From the NCBI GenBank assembly GCA_014841835.1, contig JACYUQ010000002.1, forward strand, positions 496,001 through 560,000: 64,000 nt of DNA, written 5' to 3'. Shown here in pieces: positions 34,280 through 44,114 of this stretch. Position 1 is the first letter of the stretch. Every line of letters begins with the position of its first letter. The notes beneath the pieces were generated by a model. The model had not been told where the DNA came from and searched no databases. It saw nothing but the letters and a program-made list of their open reading frames with translations. The translations under genes were made by a program, and so were the position numbers. The stretch is from Oxalobacteraceae sp. CFBP 13730 (GTDB lineage: Bacteria > Pseudomonadota > Gammaproteobacteria > Burkholderiales > Burkholderiaceae_D).

Positions 34280-35017
34280 CTACCCGACCCAGCGCATCAC
34301 GAGCGGTACCAGCCAGGGGGCAAGCAATGCGGTGAGCGCGCCATTCAGGCCCATCGCCAGCCCGGCAAACGCCCCCATCTCGGGACTGAGCTGAAACGCA
34401 CGCGCCGTGCCGATCCCGTGCGCGGCCAGGCCCATCGCGAAACCGCGCGCCGCATCCGACCGCACGCGCAGCCCATGAAACAGCCAGGTGGAGAATATCG
34501 CGCCAAAGATGCCTGTGCCAATCACCAAGCCTGCGGTCAGCGAAGGCAGGCCACCCAGCCGCTCGGCCACGGCCATCGCGATCGGCGACGTGACCGACTT
34601 GGGTGCGAGCGTCGCGATCAGCGCGGGCGTGGCGCCCAGCAGCTGCGCCACCACCACCACCGACACGATGGCCGTCACCGAGCCAGCGAGCAGCGCCACC
34701 GTCAGCGGTAGCCAGTGCTGGCGCAGGCGTGGCAGCTGGCGCACCAGCGGCACGGCCAGCGCCACCGTCGCCGGACCGAGCAGGAAGTGGACGAACTGCG
34801 CGCCGGCAAAATACCGCTCGTACGACATGCCGGACAGGCTCAGGATGCCCACCACGATGGCAATCGCGATCGCGACGGGGTTGGCAATCGGCGCGCCCTT
34901 GGACCAGGCGCCGATGCGCTGCGCAGCCAGATAGGCGCACAGCGTCATGGGCAACCCCAGCAAGGGCGATGCGGCCAGGTAGACCCAGAATTGGTGCAAG
35001 CCGGTGAAATCAGGCAT
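34280..35017 (-). CDS. lrgB: LrgB/CidB family membrane protein
   Basis: A 245-residue, multi-helix membrane protein. LAPKSVTSPIAMAVAERLGGLPSLTA and AHGIGTARAFQLSPEMGAFAGLAMGLNG are LrgB hallmarks. In Gram-positives LrgAB and CidAB control murein hydrolase activity and programmed lysis; in several bacteria and plastids the family moves pyruvate or glycolate. Which role applies here is unknown. The ATG at 35017 lies inside the end of lrgA (8-base overlap). Confidence 0.9.
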   Translation of the reverse strand: MPDFTGLHQFWVYLAASPLLGLPMTLCAYLAAQRIGAWSKGAPIANPVAIAIAIVVGILSLSGMSYERYFAGAQFVHFLLGPATVALAVPLVRQLPRLRQHWLPLTVALLAGSVTAIVSVVVVAQLLGATPALIATLAPKSVTSPIAMAVAERLGGLPSLTAGLVIGTGIFGAIFSTWLFHGLRVRSDAARGFAMGLAAHGIGTARAFQLSPEMGAFAGLAMGLNGALTALLAPWLVPLVMRWVG

Positions 35018-35366
35018 CGCGATCTTTCGTCGGCTCACCTTTCATGCCGCGCAGCAGCAGGCCCGTGACGGCCAGCGCCAGCAGCGTGCTGACGACAACG
35101 GACGCGACGATCGCCAGCCAGTGACCGCTGCCGCTGGCGGCTGCTACCACGATACCCACGCCGGCCGGCACGAACAGCAGCGACAGGTGGGCCAGCAGCG
35201 CGTTCGCCGCCTGCTCAACCAGCAGCTGCAATTTGGGAAAGACGATCAGTGCAGCCACGAGCAGCAGCATGCCCGCCACGGGGCCGGGCAGCGGCAGGCG
35301 CAGCACGAAGACGACGCCCTCTCCCAGGCATTGGAACAACAACAGCACCGCAAACGCCGCCAGCAT
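35010..35366 (-). CDS. lrgA: LrgA/CidA family membrane protein
   Basis: A 118-residue, four-helix holin-like protein. LLFQCLGEGVVFVLRLPLPGPVAGMLLL is the conserved LrgA/CidA opening and LLFVPAGVGIVV the second conserved segment. It forms a two-gene operon with lrgB. The ATG at 35366 has AAGGAGA upstream on the minus strand. Confidence 0.9.
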   Translation of the reverse strand: MLAAFAVLLLFQCLGEGVVFVLRLPLPGPVAGMLLLVAALIVFPKLQLLVEQAANALLAHLSLLFVPAGVGIVVAAASGSGHWLAIVASVVVSTLLALAVTGLLLRGMKGEPTKDRDA

Positions 35367-35432
35367 GCTTTCTCCTTGACGCAAGACGGCGGCCAGAGGC
35401 CGCCGCAAACACGCAGGATAGCAAATTACGGA

Positions 35433-36542
35433 TCAAGCGGTGGTGGTTGCCTCGCTGGCGGCGCCGAGGGCGCCGCGCTTGACCTGGTCGCGCTCGATCG
35501 ACTCGAACAGCGCCTTGAAGTTGCCTTCGCCAAAGCCGTCGTCACCCTTGCGCTGGATGAATTCGAAGAACACCGGGCCCAATTGCGCCACGCCGAAGAT
35601 CTGCACCAGCAGGCGCGCCTTGCCGTCCGTGACCGTGCCATCGAGCAGCAGGCCGCGCACCTTGAGCTGCTCGGCGTCTTCGCCATGGCCCGGAATGCGC
35701 TCGTCGAGCATTTCGTAATAGGTCTCGGGCGGCGCCGTCATTAAAGGCACGCCGGCCGCGCGCAGGCTGTCGACCGTGGCGATCAGATCGTCGCTCAAGA
35801 GCGCGATGTGCTGGATGCCTTCGCCGTTGAACTGCATCAGGAACTCTTCGATCTGGCCGCCGCCCGCCTTGCCTTCTTCGTTCAGCGGAATGCGGATCAT
35901 GCCGTCCGGCGCCGTCATTGCCTTCGAGGTCAGGCCCGTATACTCGCCCTTGATGTCGAAGTAGCGGATCTCACGGAAGTTGAACAGCTTCTCGTAGAAG
36001 CCGGCCCAGTACGACATGCGGCCGCGGTACACATTGTGCGTCAGGTGGTCGATGATCTTCAGGCCGTGGCCTTCGGGGTTGCGCGGTGCGCCGTCGATGA
36101 ACTTGAAGTCGATGTCATAGATCGACTTGCCGATCGTGTCGCCTTCGTCGAAGCGGTCGATCAGGTACAGTGGCGCGCCGCCGATGCCGCGGATCGCCGG
36201 CAGGCGCAGCTCCATCGGGCCGGTCGGGATCTCGACCGCCTGCGCGCCCAGTTCCAGCGCCCTGGCATAGGCCTTGTGCGCATCGCGCACGCGAAACGCC
36301 ATGCCGCATGCCGACGGGCCGTGCTCGGCCGCGAAGTAGGCGGCGTAGCTTTTCGGCTCGTTGTTGATGATGAAGTTGATGCCGCCCTGGCGATACAGCG
36401 TGACGTCCTTCGAGCGGTGCACGGCCACCTTGGTAAAGCCCAGCGCCTCGAACACGGGTTCCAGAACGCCTGGGGTTGGCGAAGCGAACTCGACGAACTC
36501 GAAGCCCATCAGGCCCATGGGATTGTCAAACAGGTCTGCCAT
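35433..36542 (-). CDS. hpd: 4-hydroxyphenylpyruvate dioxygenase
   Basis: A 369-residue iron(II) enzyme that converts 4-hydroxyphenylpyruvate to homogentisate in tyrosine and phenylalanine breakdown. The metal ligands are readable: His in [13 protein letters not shown], His in [13 protein letters not shown] and Glu in [22 protein letters not shown], which also contains the conserved C-terminal gate region. It lies 33 bases after the LysR gene on the same strand, and the next enzyme of the pathway (hmgA) is divergent on the other side of that regulator. Confidence 0.96.
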   Translation of the reverse strand: MADLFDNPMGLMGFEFVEFASPTPGVLEPVFEALGFTKVAVHRSKDVTLYRQGGINFIINNEPKSYAAYFAAEHGPSACGMAFRVRDAHKAYARALELGAQAVEIPTGPMELRLPAIRGIGGAPLYLIDRFDEGDTIGKSIYDIDFKFIDGAPRNPEGHGLKIIDHLTHNVYRGRMSYWAGFYEKLFNFREIRYFDIKGEYTGLTSKAMTAPDGMIRIPLNEEGKAGGGQIEEFLMQFNGEGIQHIALLSDDLIATVDSLRAAGVPLMTAPPETYYEMLDERIPGHGEDAEQLKVRGLLLDGTVTDGKARLLVQIFGVAQLGPVFFEFIQRKGDDGFGEGNFKALFESIERDQVKRGALGAASEATTTA

Positions 36543-36575
36543 TGTCTCTTCCTTTTATTCGTCCTACGTTGACGG

Positions 36576-37481
36576 TCATTCCGCGAACACGTCGGCCAGC
36601 AAACCGCGCAACCACACATTGCCCGGATCCTGGTTGAAGCGGCGGTGCCAAAAAATATTCGTTTGCAGCGGCGGCAGATCCAGCGGCGGCGTTGCCCATT
36701 CGAGCGCGAACGGCAGGCCGGCCCGTTCGGCCAGTTTTTGCGGCACCGTCACCACCAGGTCGCTCGAACTGACGATGTACGGCACTGCCGTAAAGTGCGG
36801 TACCCGGAAGCGCGTCGCCGGCGCGATTCCGGCCCGGGCCAGCACCGCGTTGACCCGGTCATACGGACTGTCGGCCGCGTCCACCAGCAAATGCTCGGCC
36901 GCAGCGAAGCGCGCCAGCGTCAGTGCGCCCTTGCCCAAGGGATGGCCCTCGCGGAACATCGTGACAAACGGCTGGCGAAACAGGTGCCGCTGGTACAGCG
37001 CATCGGACACATCCTCGAACGGGCCCACCGCCAGGTCGACCCGCCCACCTTCCATTTCTTCCTTCAGCGTCGCCGCGCCCACACGCACCGAACTGAGTTC
37101 CACGTGCGGCGCAAGCTGCCTGCAGCGCTCGATCAGCGTCGGCATGAAGTACACCTCGCCGACATCGGTCATCGCCAGCACGAAGCGGCGGCTGCTGGTG
37201 CCCGGCTCGAACCGGCTGCGCTGGTTCAGCGCCAGCGCCACCTGCGCCATCGCCGCCCCGATCGGCTCGGCCATCTGCGTCGCCAGCGGCGTCGGCTGCA
37301 TCCCGCTCGCGGTGCGCACAAACAGCTCGTCCCCGAACGCGCGCCGCAGCCGCGCCAGCGCATTGCTCACCGCCGACTGGCTCAGGCCAAGACGGCGCGC
37401 GGCGCTGGAAATCTGGCGCTCCCGGTAGACTTCCTGGAACACGGACAGCAAATTGAGGTCGATGGAGCGTGGTTCGATCAT
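36576..37481 (-). CDS. LysR family regulator, probably of homogentisate genes
   Basis: A 301-residue LysR-type regulator: N-terminal winged helix (LNLLSVFQEVYRERQISSAARRLGLSQSAVSNALARLR), then a two-lobe effector domain. It sits between hpd (same strand) and hmgA (divergent), so it very likely controls tyrosine catabolism; the effector may be homogentisate or a precursor. The ATG at 37481 begins MIEPRSIDLNLL, the usual LysR start; an ATG ten codons upstream is less likely. Confidence 0.88.
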   Translation of the reverse strand: MIEPRSIDLNLLSVFQEVYRERQISSAARRLGLSQSAVSNALARLRRAFGDELFVRTASGMQPTPLATQMAEPIGAAMAQVALALNQRSRFEPGTSSRRFVLAMTDVGEVYFMPTLIERCRQLAPHVELSSVRVGAATLKEEMEGGRVDLAVGPFEDVSDALYQRHLFRQPFVTMFREGHPLGKGALTLARFAAAEHLLVDAADSPYDRVNAVLARAGIAPATRFRVPHFTAVPYIVSSSDLVVTVPQKLAERAGLPFALEWATPPLDLPPLQTNIFWHRRFNQDPGNVWLRGLLADVFAE

Positions 37482-37654
37482 GGCGTTCAGTGTTGCTGGC
37501 GCATTGTCCACGCGCGATGGCGCTGGAAGCCAGCAGTATTCATGAAATCAATAGTCTACATTTTTCTATTCATCTCGTAAAACTGAGCGGATTATTCTAG
37601 AGTGGCGCCATCCACATGCATTTGCACGCCTACATCAGTTTCAGGAGACACAGC

Positions 37655-38950
37655 ATGACCCACCCGTCCGGTTACCTGTCCGGCTTCGGCAACGAATTTG
37701 CCACCGAAGCCCTGCCAGGTGCGCTGCCGCAGCATCGCAATTCGCCGCAGCAAGTGGCGTATGGCCTGTATGCGGAGCAGTTGTCCGGCACCGCCTTCAC
37801 CGCGCCGCGCAGCCATAACCGGCGCTCTTGGCTGTACCGGATCCGCCCGGCCGCCGTGCATGGCAGCTTCGTGCCGCTGGATGCGCCGCGCCTGGTCGGC
37901 CGTTTCGACAATGCCGCGCCGCCAAATCAGTTGCGCTGGAGTCCGCTGCCAATGCCGACGACCCCGACCGACTTCATCGATGGCTGGGTGACCATGGCGG
38001 GCAATGGCTCGGCCGAAGCGATGACGGGCTGCGCCGTGCACCTGTACGCGGCCAACCAGTCGATGGACGGCCGCTATTTTTACAATGCCGACGCCGAACT
38101 GCTGATCGTGCCCCAGCTGGGCCGCTTGCGCATCGCCACCGAACTGGGCGTGCTGGACGTCGAGCCGCAGGAAATCGCCGTGATTCCACGCGGCGTGCGC
38201 TTCCAGGTGACGCTGCCCGATGGCGAGGCGCGCGGCTACCTGTGCGAAAACTTCGGCGCGCTGCTGCAACTGCCCGACATGGGGCCGATCGGCTCGAACG
38301 GCCTGGCCAATCCGCGTGACTTTCTGACGCCAGTGGCGCAGTACGAGGATATCGAGGGCGATTTCGAGCTGGTCACCAAATTCGGCGGGCGGCTGTGGCG
38401 CGCGCCGATCGGCCACTCGCCGCTGGACGTGGTGGCGTGGCACGGCAACTACGCACCCTATAAATATGACCTGCGCCACTTCAATGCCATCGGCTCGATC
38501 AGCTACGACCACCCGGATCCGTCGATCTTTCTCGTCCTGCAAGCGCCATCGGATACGCCGGGCGTCGATACGCTCGACTTCGTGATCTTCCCGCCGCGCT
38601 GGCTGGTGGCCGAGGACACGTTCCGGCCGCCCTGGTTCCACCGCAACGTGGCCAGCGAGTTCATGGGCTTGATTCACGGCGCCTACGACGCCAAGGCGGA
38701 CGGCTTCGTGCCGGGTGGTTCGAGCGTGCACAACTGCATGAGCGGACACGGGCCGGATGCGGCAACGTTCGACAAGGCCAGCAACGCGGACACGCGCCAG
38801 CCGCACAAGGTGAGCGACACGATGGCGTTCATGTTCGAGACCCGCAATGTGCTGGTGCCCACCGAACAGGCGCTGGGCACACCGCAATTGCAGGTGGATT
38901 ATCAGGGGTGCTGGGCCGGTATTACCAAGCGCTTTCGTACGACACCATGA
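37655..38950 (+). CDS. hmgA: Homogentisate 1,2-dioxygenase
   Basis: A 431-residue iron enzyme that opens the homogentisate ring to maleylacetoacetate. [20 protein letters not shown] at the start, [10 protein letters not shown], and the late iron-binding region ([30 protein letters not shown]... NCMSGHGPD) identify it. The ATG at 37655 follows CAGGAGACACAGC, a strong ribosome site; an in-frame ATG at 37616 lacks one. No fumarylacetoacetase or maleylacetoacetate isomerase gene is in the window. Confidence 0.96.
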   Translation: MTHPSGYLSGFGNEFATEALPGALPQHRNSPQQVAYGLYAEQLSGTAFTAPRSHNRRSWLYRIRPAAVHGSFVPLDAPRLVGRFDNAAPPNQLRWSPLPMPTTPTDFIDGWVTMAGNGSAEAMTGCAVHLYAANQSMDGRYFYNADAELLIVPQLGRLRIATELGVLDVEPQEIAVIPRGVRFQVTLPDGEARGYLCENFGALLQLPDMGPIGSNGLANPRDFLTPVAQYEDIEGDFELVTKFGGRLWRAPIGHSPLDVVAWHGNYAPYKYDLRHFNAIGSISYDHPDPSIFLVLQAPSDTPGVDTLDFVIFPPRWLVAEDTFRPPWFHRNVASEFMGLIHGAYDAKADGFVPGGSSVHNCMSGHGPDAATFDKASNADTRQPHKVSDTMAFMFETRNVLVPTEQALGTPQLQVDYQGCWAGITKRFRTTP

Positions 38951-38975
38951 TCATGGCGCGCGAGCCGCTCGCTCG

Positions 38976-39215
38976 TTATCCCGAAAAGTTCCAGTCCAGG
39001 CCGAGCTTCCTGACCAGCAGAAGTGTCAGGTAGCCGAGCACCGCAAGCAGGACCATGAAGATGATGACGACCTTGGCCACGCCGATCAACAGCGTGCGCC
39101 GGTCCATGCCTTTCTCTTTCTTGCCCTGGTCATAGTGCCATTTGATGGCGAAAAACATGCCCGTGCCGAGCACGAGCGCTTTGAACGTAAAGAAGACGAT
39201 CGGGAACCATTCCAT
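38976..39215 (-). CDS. Small two-helix membrane protein, unknown
   Basis: A 79-residue hypothetical protein with two hydrophobic helices (FPIVFFTFKALVLGTGMFFAIKW and VAKVVIIFMVLLAVLGYLTLLLV) joined by a Lys-rich loop (HYDQGKKEKGMDRRT). It is not a shadow of another gene and has coherent membrane-protein composition. It is divergent from the MocR gene and convergent with hmgA. The start at 39215 is likely; an upstream ATG at 39320 would run across the MocR control region. Confidence 0.6.
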   Translation of the reverse strand: MEWFPIVFFTFKALVLGTGMFFAIKWHYDQGKKEKGMDRRTLLIGVAKVVIIFMVLLAVLGYLTLLLVRKLGLDWNFSG

Positions 39216-39284
39216 TGTTGTGCGTATTTCCAGGCTGTTGCCGGACACGATCGAAGAAATGACGACAGCGCCAGCGGGGAGAGT

Positions 39285-39305
39285 TTTCAAGCATACTACT
39301 TGAAA
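39285..39305. promoter_or_regulatory. Dyad TTTCAAG-N7-CTTGAAA, probable MocR operator
   Basis: A perfect 7-7-7 inverted repeat (39285-39291 and 39299-39305) ending 24 bases before the ATG of the MocR regulator and between two divergent genes. MocR regulators often repress their own gene and a divergent neighbour. Confidence 0.6.
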
Positions 39306-39329
39306 GCAATTTCCATACATCGAGACAAA

Positions 39330-40733
39330 ATGTCCCAGGCAAGGCCCCTACCAGACCTGCAGGTTCCCGTCTGGCTGCCGCAACTAGCCACGAATGGCGG
39401 ACCCCGTTTTTTGCAGATTGCCGATGCGCTACAAGCCGCCATCGTGGCGGGATCGCTGGCGCCCGGTGAGCGTCTGCCGCCGCAGCGCCAGCTGGCAGCA
39501 CGGCTGGACCTCGACCTGACCACGATCACGCGCGCCTACGATGAAGCCAGGCGCCGCAATTTGCTGGAGGGGCGCGGCGCGCGCGGCACGTATGTCGCGC
39601 CCCCGAAAGTCGGATTTGCCCCGTTGATCGACCTGAGCATGAACACGCCCCCACCGCCTGCTGGCGTGGACGTCGACGACATGCTGAAACAAGGCTTGTC
39701 GCAGGTGCTGCTGAGCGCGGACAGTCAATTACTGATGACCTACCATCTGGGCGGCGGCAGCGACGCCGATCGCCAGGCCGGCGCCACCTGGCTCGAGCCG
39801 ATCTGCGGACGGTTGGATCCCGCGCACATCGTGGTTTGTCCGGGCGCGCAGGCCGCGCTCGCCGCCGCCATCCTTTCATACACAGCGCCAAGCGAGACGA
39901 TTCTGGCTGAACCGATGAGCTACCCCGGCCTGCGCGACGCTGCGACCCATCTGGGCCGGCGCCTCGTTACCGTAGAAGCCGACGAACACGGCATGGTCCC
40001 CGAGCGGCTCGAGCGAGCCTGCCGCCGCGACAAGCCCGGACTTGTCTACCTGAATCCCACCTTGCAAAACCCGACTGCCGTCACGTTGCCAGCGGGCCGG
40101 CGCCAGGCGCTTGCCAGCATCGCGCAGCGCTACGATGTGCGTATTCTCGAGGACGATCCCTACTGGCTGCTGGCTGACGCCCCACCACCGCCGATGATGA
40201 CGCTCGCACCAAATCACGTGCTGTACGTTTCGACCTTGTCGAAATGTCTGGCCCCCGGTTTGCGTGTCGCATTCGTGGTCCTGCCCGACCCGGACCAGCG
40301 CGCCCGCTTCCTTGCCGCGCTGCGCTCGCTTGCACTGATGGCCACGCCACTGTCAGTCGCGCTGGCCACCCAGTGGATCGTCGACGGGTCGGCCGCCAGG
40401 CTGATGCAAGGCATACGCGACGAAGCGCGCCTGCGCCAGCAGATGGCGCGCTCTGCCCTGGCCGGGCAATACAGCGGCCCTGGCGATGGCCTGCATGGTT
40501 GGCTGACGTTGCCGGCCTGCTGGAACGCCGCGCAGTTGGCGGCCGCCGCGGCGACCGAAGGCATCGTGGTCACGCCGGCGGATGCATTCGCGGCAGGGAG
40601 CGAATCAGTCAATGCGATCCGGCTCTCGCTCGGCAACATCAAGGACCGTCAACAGTTGCACGCCGGGCTTCAACGGCTGTCCGATCTGATCGCCCGGCGG
40701 CCCGCTTCGTTCAGCGCCGGACTGACTCGCTAG
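39330..40733 (+). CDS. MocR-type GntR/aminotransferase fusion regulator
   Basis: A 467-residue PLP-dependent regulator. The N-terminal GntR winged helix ([63 protein letters not shown]) is fused to a fold-type I aminotransferase domain with the PLP lysine in [16 protein letters not shown]. PdxR, GabR and TauR belong to this family. No biosynthetic or catabolic target gene sits next to it; the only divergent gene is the small membrane protein. Its stop codon overlaps the stop of the convergent chemoreceptor gene through the bases CTAG. Confidence 0.9.
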   Translation: MSQARPLPDLQVPVWLPQLATNGGPRFLQIADALQAAIVAGSLAPGERLPPQRQLAARLDLDLTTITRAYDEARRRNLLEGRGARGTYVAPPKVGFAPLIDLSMNTPPPPAGVDVDDMLKQGLSQVLLSADSQLLMTYHLGGGSDADRQAGATWLEPICGRLDPAHIVVCPGAQAALAAAILSYTAPSETILAEPMSYPGLRDAATHLGRRLVTVEADEHGMVPERLERACRRDKPGLVYLNPTLQNPTAVTLPAGRRQALASIAQRYDVRILEDDPYWLLADAPPPPMMTLAPNHVLYVSTLSKCLAPGLRVAFVVLPDPDQRARFLAALRSLALMATPLSVALATQWIVDGSAARLMQGIRDEARLRQQMARSALAGQYSGPGDGLHGWLTLPACWNAAQLAAAAATEGIVVTPADAFAAGSESVNAIRLSLGNIKDRQQLHAGLQRLSDLIARRPASFSAGLTR

Positions 40734-42421
40734 CTCTGTTCCCAGGCGAGCTCCGGTTTTGATGCCGGTGCGCGTCTGAAGGTCTGTGCGCGAGCGGCGG
40801 ACACGGCAGCGTTCGAAACCTGCTTTTGGAGTCGATCCGGTACGCGCGGCGCAGCGCTTGCAGCATCCGTGTCTGTGAGCTGGAAGATGCTGACAACCCG
40901 GGCCAGTTGCGCCGCCTGCTCCTGCAGTGAGGTGCTAGCAGCCGCCGCCTGCTCGACCAGCGCAGCGTTTTGTTGCGTGACCGCGTCCATGTCGGACACC
41001 GCCTGGTTGATCTGCTCGATGCCGGCATTCTGCTCCTGCCCGGCAGCCGAGATATCGCCCATGATCGTGGTAACGCGCTCGATGCTGCCGACCACTTGCG
41101 TCATGGTCGCACCCGCCTTGGAAACCAGCTCGTTGCCGATATTGACTTTGTCCAGCGAGTCGCTGATCAGGATTTTGATTTCCTTGGCCGCTGCAGCCGA
41201 ACGCTGCGCCAGATTACGCACTTCGGACGCCACCACGGCAAATCCGCGCCCCTGCTCACCCGCGCGCGCCGCTTCCACGGCCGCATTCAACGCCAGGATA
41301 TTGGTCTGGAAGGCGATGCCATCGATGACGCCGATAATATCGGCGATCTTGTTCGACGTGGCGCTGATCACGCCCATCGTCGTGACGACTTCAGCGACCA
41401 CCGCGCCGCCCTGACGGGCAATTTCCGACGCTGACCTTGCCAGCGCATTGGCCTGATGCACATTCTCGCTGTTCTGTTTGACGGTCGAGTTCAACTCTTC
41501 CATCGACGATGCGGTTTCCTCCAGCGCGCTGGCCTGCTGCTCCGTCCGCGCAGACAAGTCATTGTTTCCAACCGAAATCTCCTTGCTGGCCGTGGCAATC
41601 TCGTTGGCGCCTGAACGGACCTGACCGACGATGTCCAGCAGATTCGCATTCATGTTCTTTAACGCCGTCAGGAGCGTGCCGATTTCATCAGTACTGGTCT
41701 GGTCGATTTGTTGGCGCAGGTCGCCGCTTGCCACTGCCTGGGCGAGCGTGAGCGCGCGATGGACAGGCACGGTGATCGAGCGGGTTGTCAGGACGGCGAC
41801 GATCGTCGCAGCAATCAGGGCGCCGATGGTGAGCGCCATGGCGATCCAGACTGCCGATTGCGCATCGGCCCGCACCTTCACCCCTTCAGTTTCCATCAGC
41901 GACGCCTGGAAGCTCGACATGGCATTCAGGGCGGCCGTGAATTCTGCCTGCGGTGACGTGACCTCCTTCAGCAAATACGCACCCGCCTCGTTGGTTTTCC
42001 CTTCTCGCAACAATGCCATCGTCGCTGTGCGTGCCACGCCGTATTTCCCACGCGCTTGGCTCAGCGATTCGAACAGGGCCTCGCCTTTCGGCGTATTGAT
42101 CATGCTTTTCAGTTTGGTCATGAATCCGTCGGTCCTGTGCACGGACTCGGCGATCCTGTCGATTATCGCCGCGATCTGCGCTTTTTCGCCCGCGCCGAGG
42201 ATGATGGCATTGCGCAAGTCGCGCGCCTGCACATTGATCTCGGTTTCGATGGACTGGGTCAGCACGACCTTGACGTAACGGTCTTCCAGGATGAAGCCGA
42301 TGGCCTGATTCGACGCGTTGATGCGCGTAATCGTCACCGCGGCCAGTATGATCAAGAAGACCATCAGCAGGCCAAATCCCATCCCCAAACGCGTGGCCAG
42401 TTTCCAGTTAGTCAGTCTCAC
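40730..42421 (-). CDS. Methyl-accepting chemotaxis protein with 4HB sensor
   Basis: A 563-residue chemoreceptor: helix 1 ([19 protein letters not shown]), a periplasmic four-helix-bundle sensor of about 160 residues, helix 2 ([21 protein letters not shown]), HAMP, methylation helices ([20 protein letters not shown]) and the signalling tip ([41 protein letters not shown]). The start is GTG, with AAGGAA upstream. The C-terminus (PELAWEQS) vaguely recalls a CheR-binding tether but does not match it. No flagellar or che genes are nearby. A second receptor of the same architecture is at 55897-57495. Confidence 0.93.
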   Translation of the reverse strand: MRLTNWKLATRLGMGFGLLMVFLIILAAVTITRINASNQAIGFILEDRYVKVVLTQSIETEINVQARDLRNAIILGAGEKAQIAAIIDRIAESVHRTDGFMTKLKSMINTPKGEALFESLSQARGKYGVARTATMALLREGKTNEAGAYLLKEVTSPQAEFTAALNAMSSFQASLMETEGVKVRADAQSAVWIAMALTIGALIAATIVAVLTTRSITVPVHRALTLAQAVASGDLRQQIDQTSTDEIGTLLTALKNMNANLLDIVGQVRSGANEIATASKEISVGNNDLSARTEQQASALEETASSMEELNSTVKQNSENVHQANALARSASEIARQGGAVVAEVVTTMGVISATSNKIADIIGVIDGIAFQTNILALNAAVEAARAGEQGRGFAVVASEVRNLAQRSAAAAKEIKILISDSLDKVNIGNELVSKAGATMTQVVGSIERVTTIMGDISAAGQEQNAGIEQINQAVSDMDAVTQQNAALVEQAAAASTSLQEQAAQLARVVSIFQLTDTDAASAAPRVPDRLQKQVSNAAVSAARAQTFRRAPASKPELAWEQS

Positions 42422-42769
42422 AATATTCCTTCCAAATGAGTTGAGCGATCGTCCGAGGAGTTCGGGGGTGCATGAGGCGACGAGGTTGAAACTGCGTTCT
42501 CGAACGGATCAAATTTAATCGCAGTATTTGTTTAAATCAATATTTTTGGAGAAATATTCGTACGAATTGATTATTTGTTGTTTTTCTTTTTATTTGATTG
42601 TCAACGTCCGGGCTGGCGGGGTTGAGACACGGCGTCGGCGCGCTGCGGCGACATGCGGCAACCAAGCGGTATTCCACGTTTTTGTCATTTATGCCATGAT
42701 TCCGCCGTGCGCCATCGTGGCGGACCCGGCCACGGCCCGGTATGCCCGGCCATAGGCCTTCTGCTTGTC
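42422..42769. other. Gene-free stretch with an AT-rich palindromic core
   Basis: No gene is seen. About 42510-42605 is strikingly AT-rich for this genome and holds nested dyads: AATATTT-N6-AAATATT inside AATCAAT...ATTGATT. These lie upstream of the chemoreceptor gene (minus strand). The right part (42610-42769) is GC-rich again and contains the stem TCCGCC...GGCGGA before the CNNM/CorC gene. A weak promoter for that gene may be TTCCAC, 17 bases, CATGAT. I recognise no riboswitch. Confidence 0.4.
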
Positions 42770-44095
42770 ATGTCCGATATATTGATCATCCTCGTTCTGA
42801 TCCTGTTGAACGGGGTGTTCGCGATGAGCGAACTGGCGCTCGTCTCCGCAAAACGCATGCGCCTCGAACGGCGCGCACAAGAAGGCAGCCGTGGCGCCCG
42901 CAGCGCCATCGCACTGGCCGACAACCCGAGTCACTTCCTGTCAACCGTCCAGGTCGGCATCACGCTGATCGGCATCTTCACCGGTGCCTTCGGTGAAGCC
43001 TCGCTCGTCACGCGCCTGCAGCCGCAGATCGAGATGGTGAGTTTCCTGGCGCCGTACGCCTACGAAATCGCCCTGTTCATCGTGGTGCTGGCCATTACGT
43101 TCGTCTCGATCGTACTGGGCGAACTGGTCCCGAAACGCATTGCGATGCGCCACCCCGAGACGATGGCGACCCTGATTGCCCCGCCGCTGTCGGCCCTGTC
43201 GCTGATCATGTCGCCATTCGTCAAGGTGCTGTCGCTGACGACCGAGGCGATCGTGCGCGTGTTTGGCATTCACGATGCCAAAGAAGAAGCACCGACCGAA
43301 GAAGACATCGCCGGCATGTTCAAGGAAGGCACCGATGCCGGCCTGTTCGAAAAGACCGAATACGATATCGTCTCGCGCGCGCTGCGCCTGGATGACCGGC
43401 ACCTGAAAGCGCTGATGACGCCGCGCGTCGACCTGATCATGATCGACCTGGACGCCGAGCGCCGCGACACGCTCGAACTGATCGCCTGCCACACCTACAG
43501 CCGCTTCCCGGTCTACCGTGGCGACCGCGCCCAGATCCTCGGCTTCGTGAAGGTACGCGACCTGCTGGCCCAGTCGGTACGCCACGGCTCGCTCGAGGCG
43601 GTCAATATCGAACATGCGGTGCAGGACGTGCTGTTCGTGCCCGAGACCGTCGGCGCAATGGTGCTGCTCGAGCTGTTCAAGAAAAACCGGGCCGAGCTGG
43701 CGCTGATCGTCGACGAGTACGGCGACATCCAGGGCATGGTCACGCTGTCGGACGTGATGAGCGCACTGGTGGGCGACGTCACCGTGAATGGCGAAGAAAC
43801 CGATCCCGACGCCGTCCAGCGCCAGGATGGCAGCTGGCTGCTCGATGGCGGCGTGGATCTGGACCGCTTCCGCGACGTCTTCAACACCACCGACCGCTTC
43901 CCGGACGAAGAACTGGGCGCGTACCACACGCTGGCCGGCTTCGTGCTGTACCAGTTCGGATATATCCCGAAAGCGTCCGAGTCGTTCGAGTGGAATGGCT
44001 ATCGCATCGAAGTGGTCGACATGGACGGCAACCGGATCGACAAGCTGCTGATCGAGCAGCTCGCGCTGCCCGACCCGGCGCCGGCCGAAGAATGA
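42770..44095 (+). CDS. CNNM/CorC-type (hemolysin family) membrane protein
   Basis: A 441-residue protein with an N-terminal DUF21 membrane domain (ILIILVLILLNGVFAMSELALVSAKRMRLE), a pair of CBS domains (TPRVDLIMIDLD... FPVYRGDRAQILGFVKVRDLL; LALIVDEYGDIQGMVTLSDVM) and a C-terminal CorC/HlyC transporter-associated domain (YHTLAGFVLYQFGYIPKASESF). Family members handle magnesium or cobalt efflux; the 'hemolysin' label is historical. The ATG at 42770 begins MSDILIILV. The thioredoxin-fusion gene starts 19 bases after the stop, so they may be co-transcribed. Confidence 0.9.
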   Translation: MSDILIILVLILLNGVFAMSELALVSAKRMRLERRAQEGSRGARSAIALADNPSHFLSTVQVGITLIGIFTGAFGEASLVTRLQPQIEMVSFLAPYAYEIALFIVVLAITFVSIVLGELVPKRIAMRHPETMATLIAPPLSALSLIMSPFVKVLSLTTEAIVRVFGIHDAKEEAPTEEDIAGMFKEGTDAGLFEKTEYDIVSRALRLDDRHLKALMTPRVDLIMIDLDAERRDTLELIACHTYSRFPVYRGDRAQILGFVKVRDLLAQSVRHGSLEAVNIEHAVQDVLFVPETVGAMVLLELFKKNRAELALIVDEYGDIQGMVTLSDVMSALVGDVTVNGEETDPDAVQRQDGSWLLDGGVDLDRFRDVFNTTDRFPDEELGAYHTLAGFVLYQFGYIPKASESFEWNGYRIEVVDMDGNRIDKLLIEQLALPDPAPAEE

Positions 44096-44114
44096 TGCGG
44101 GCGCGCTAAAGCAG

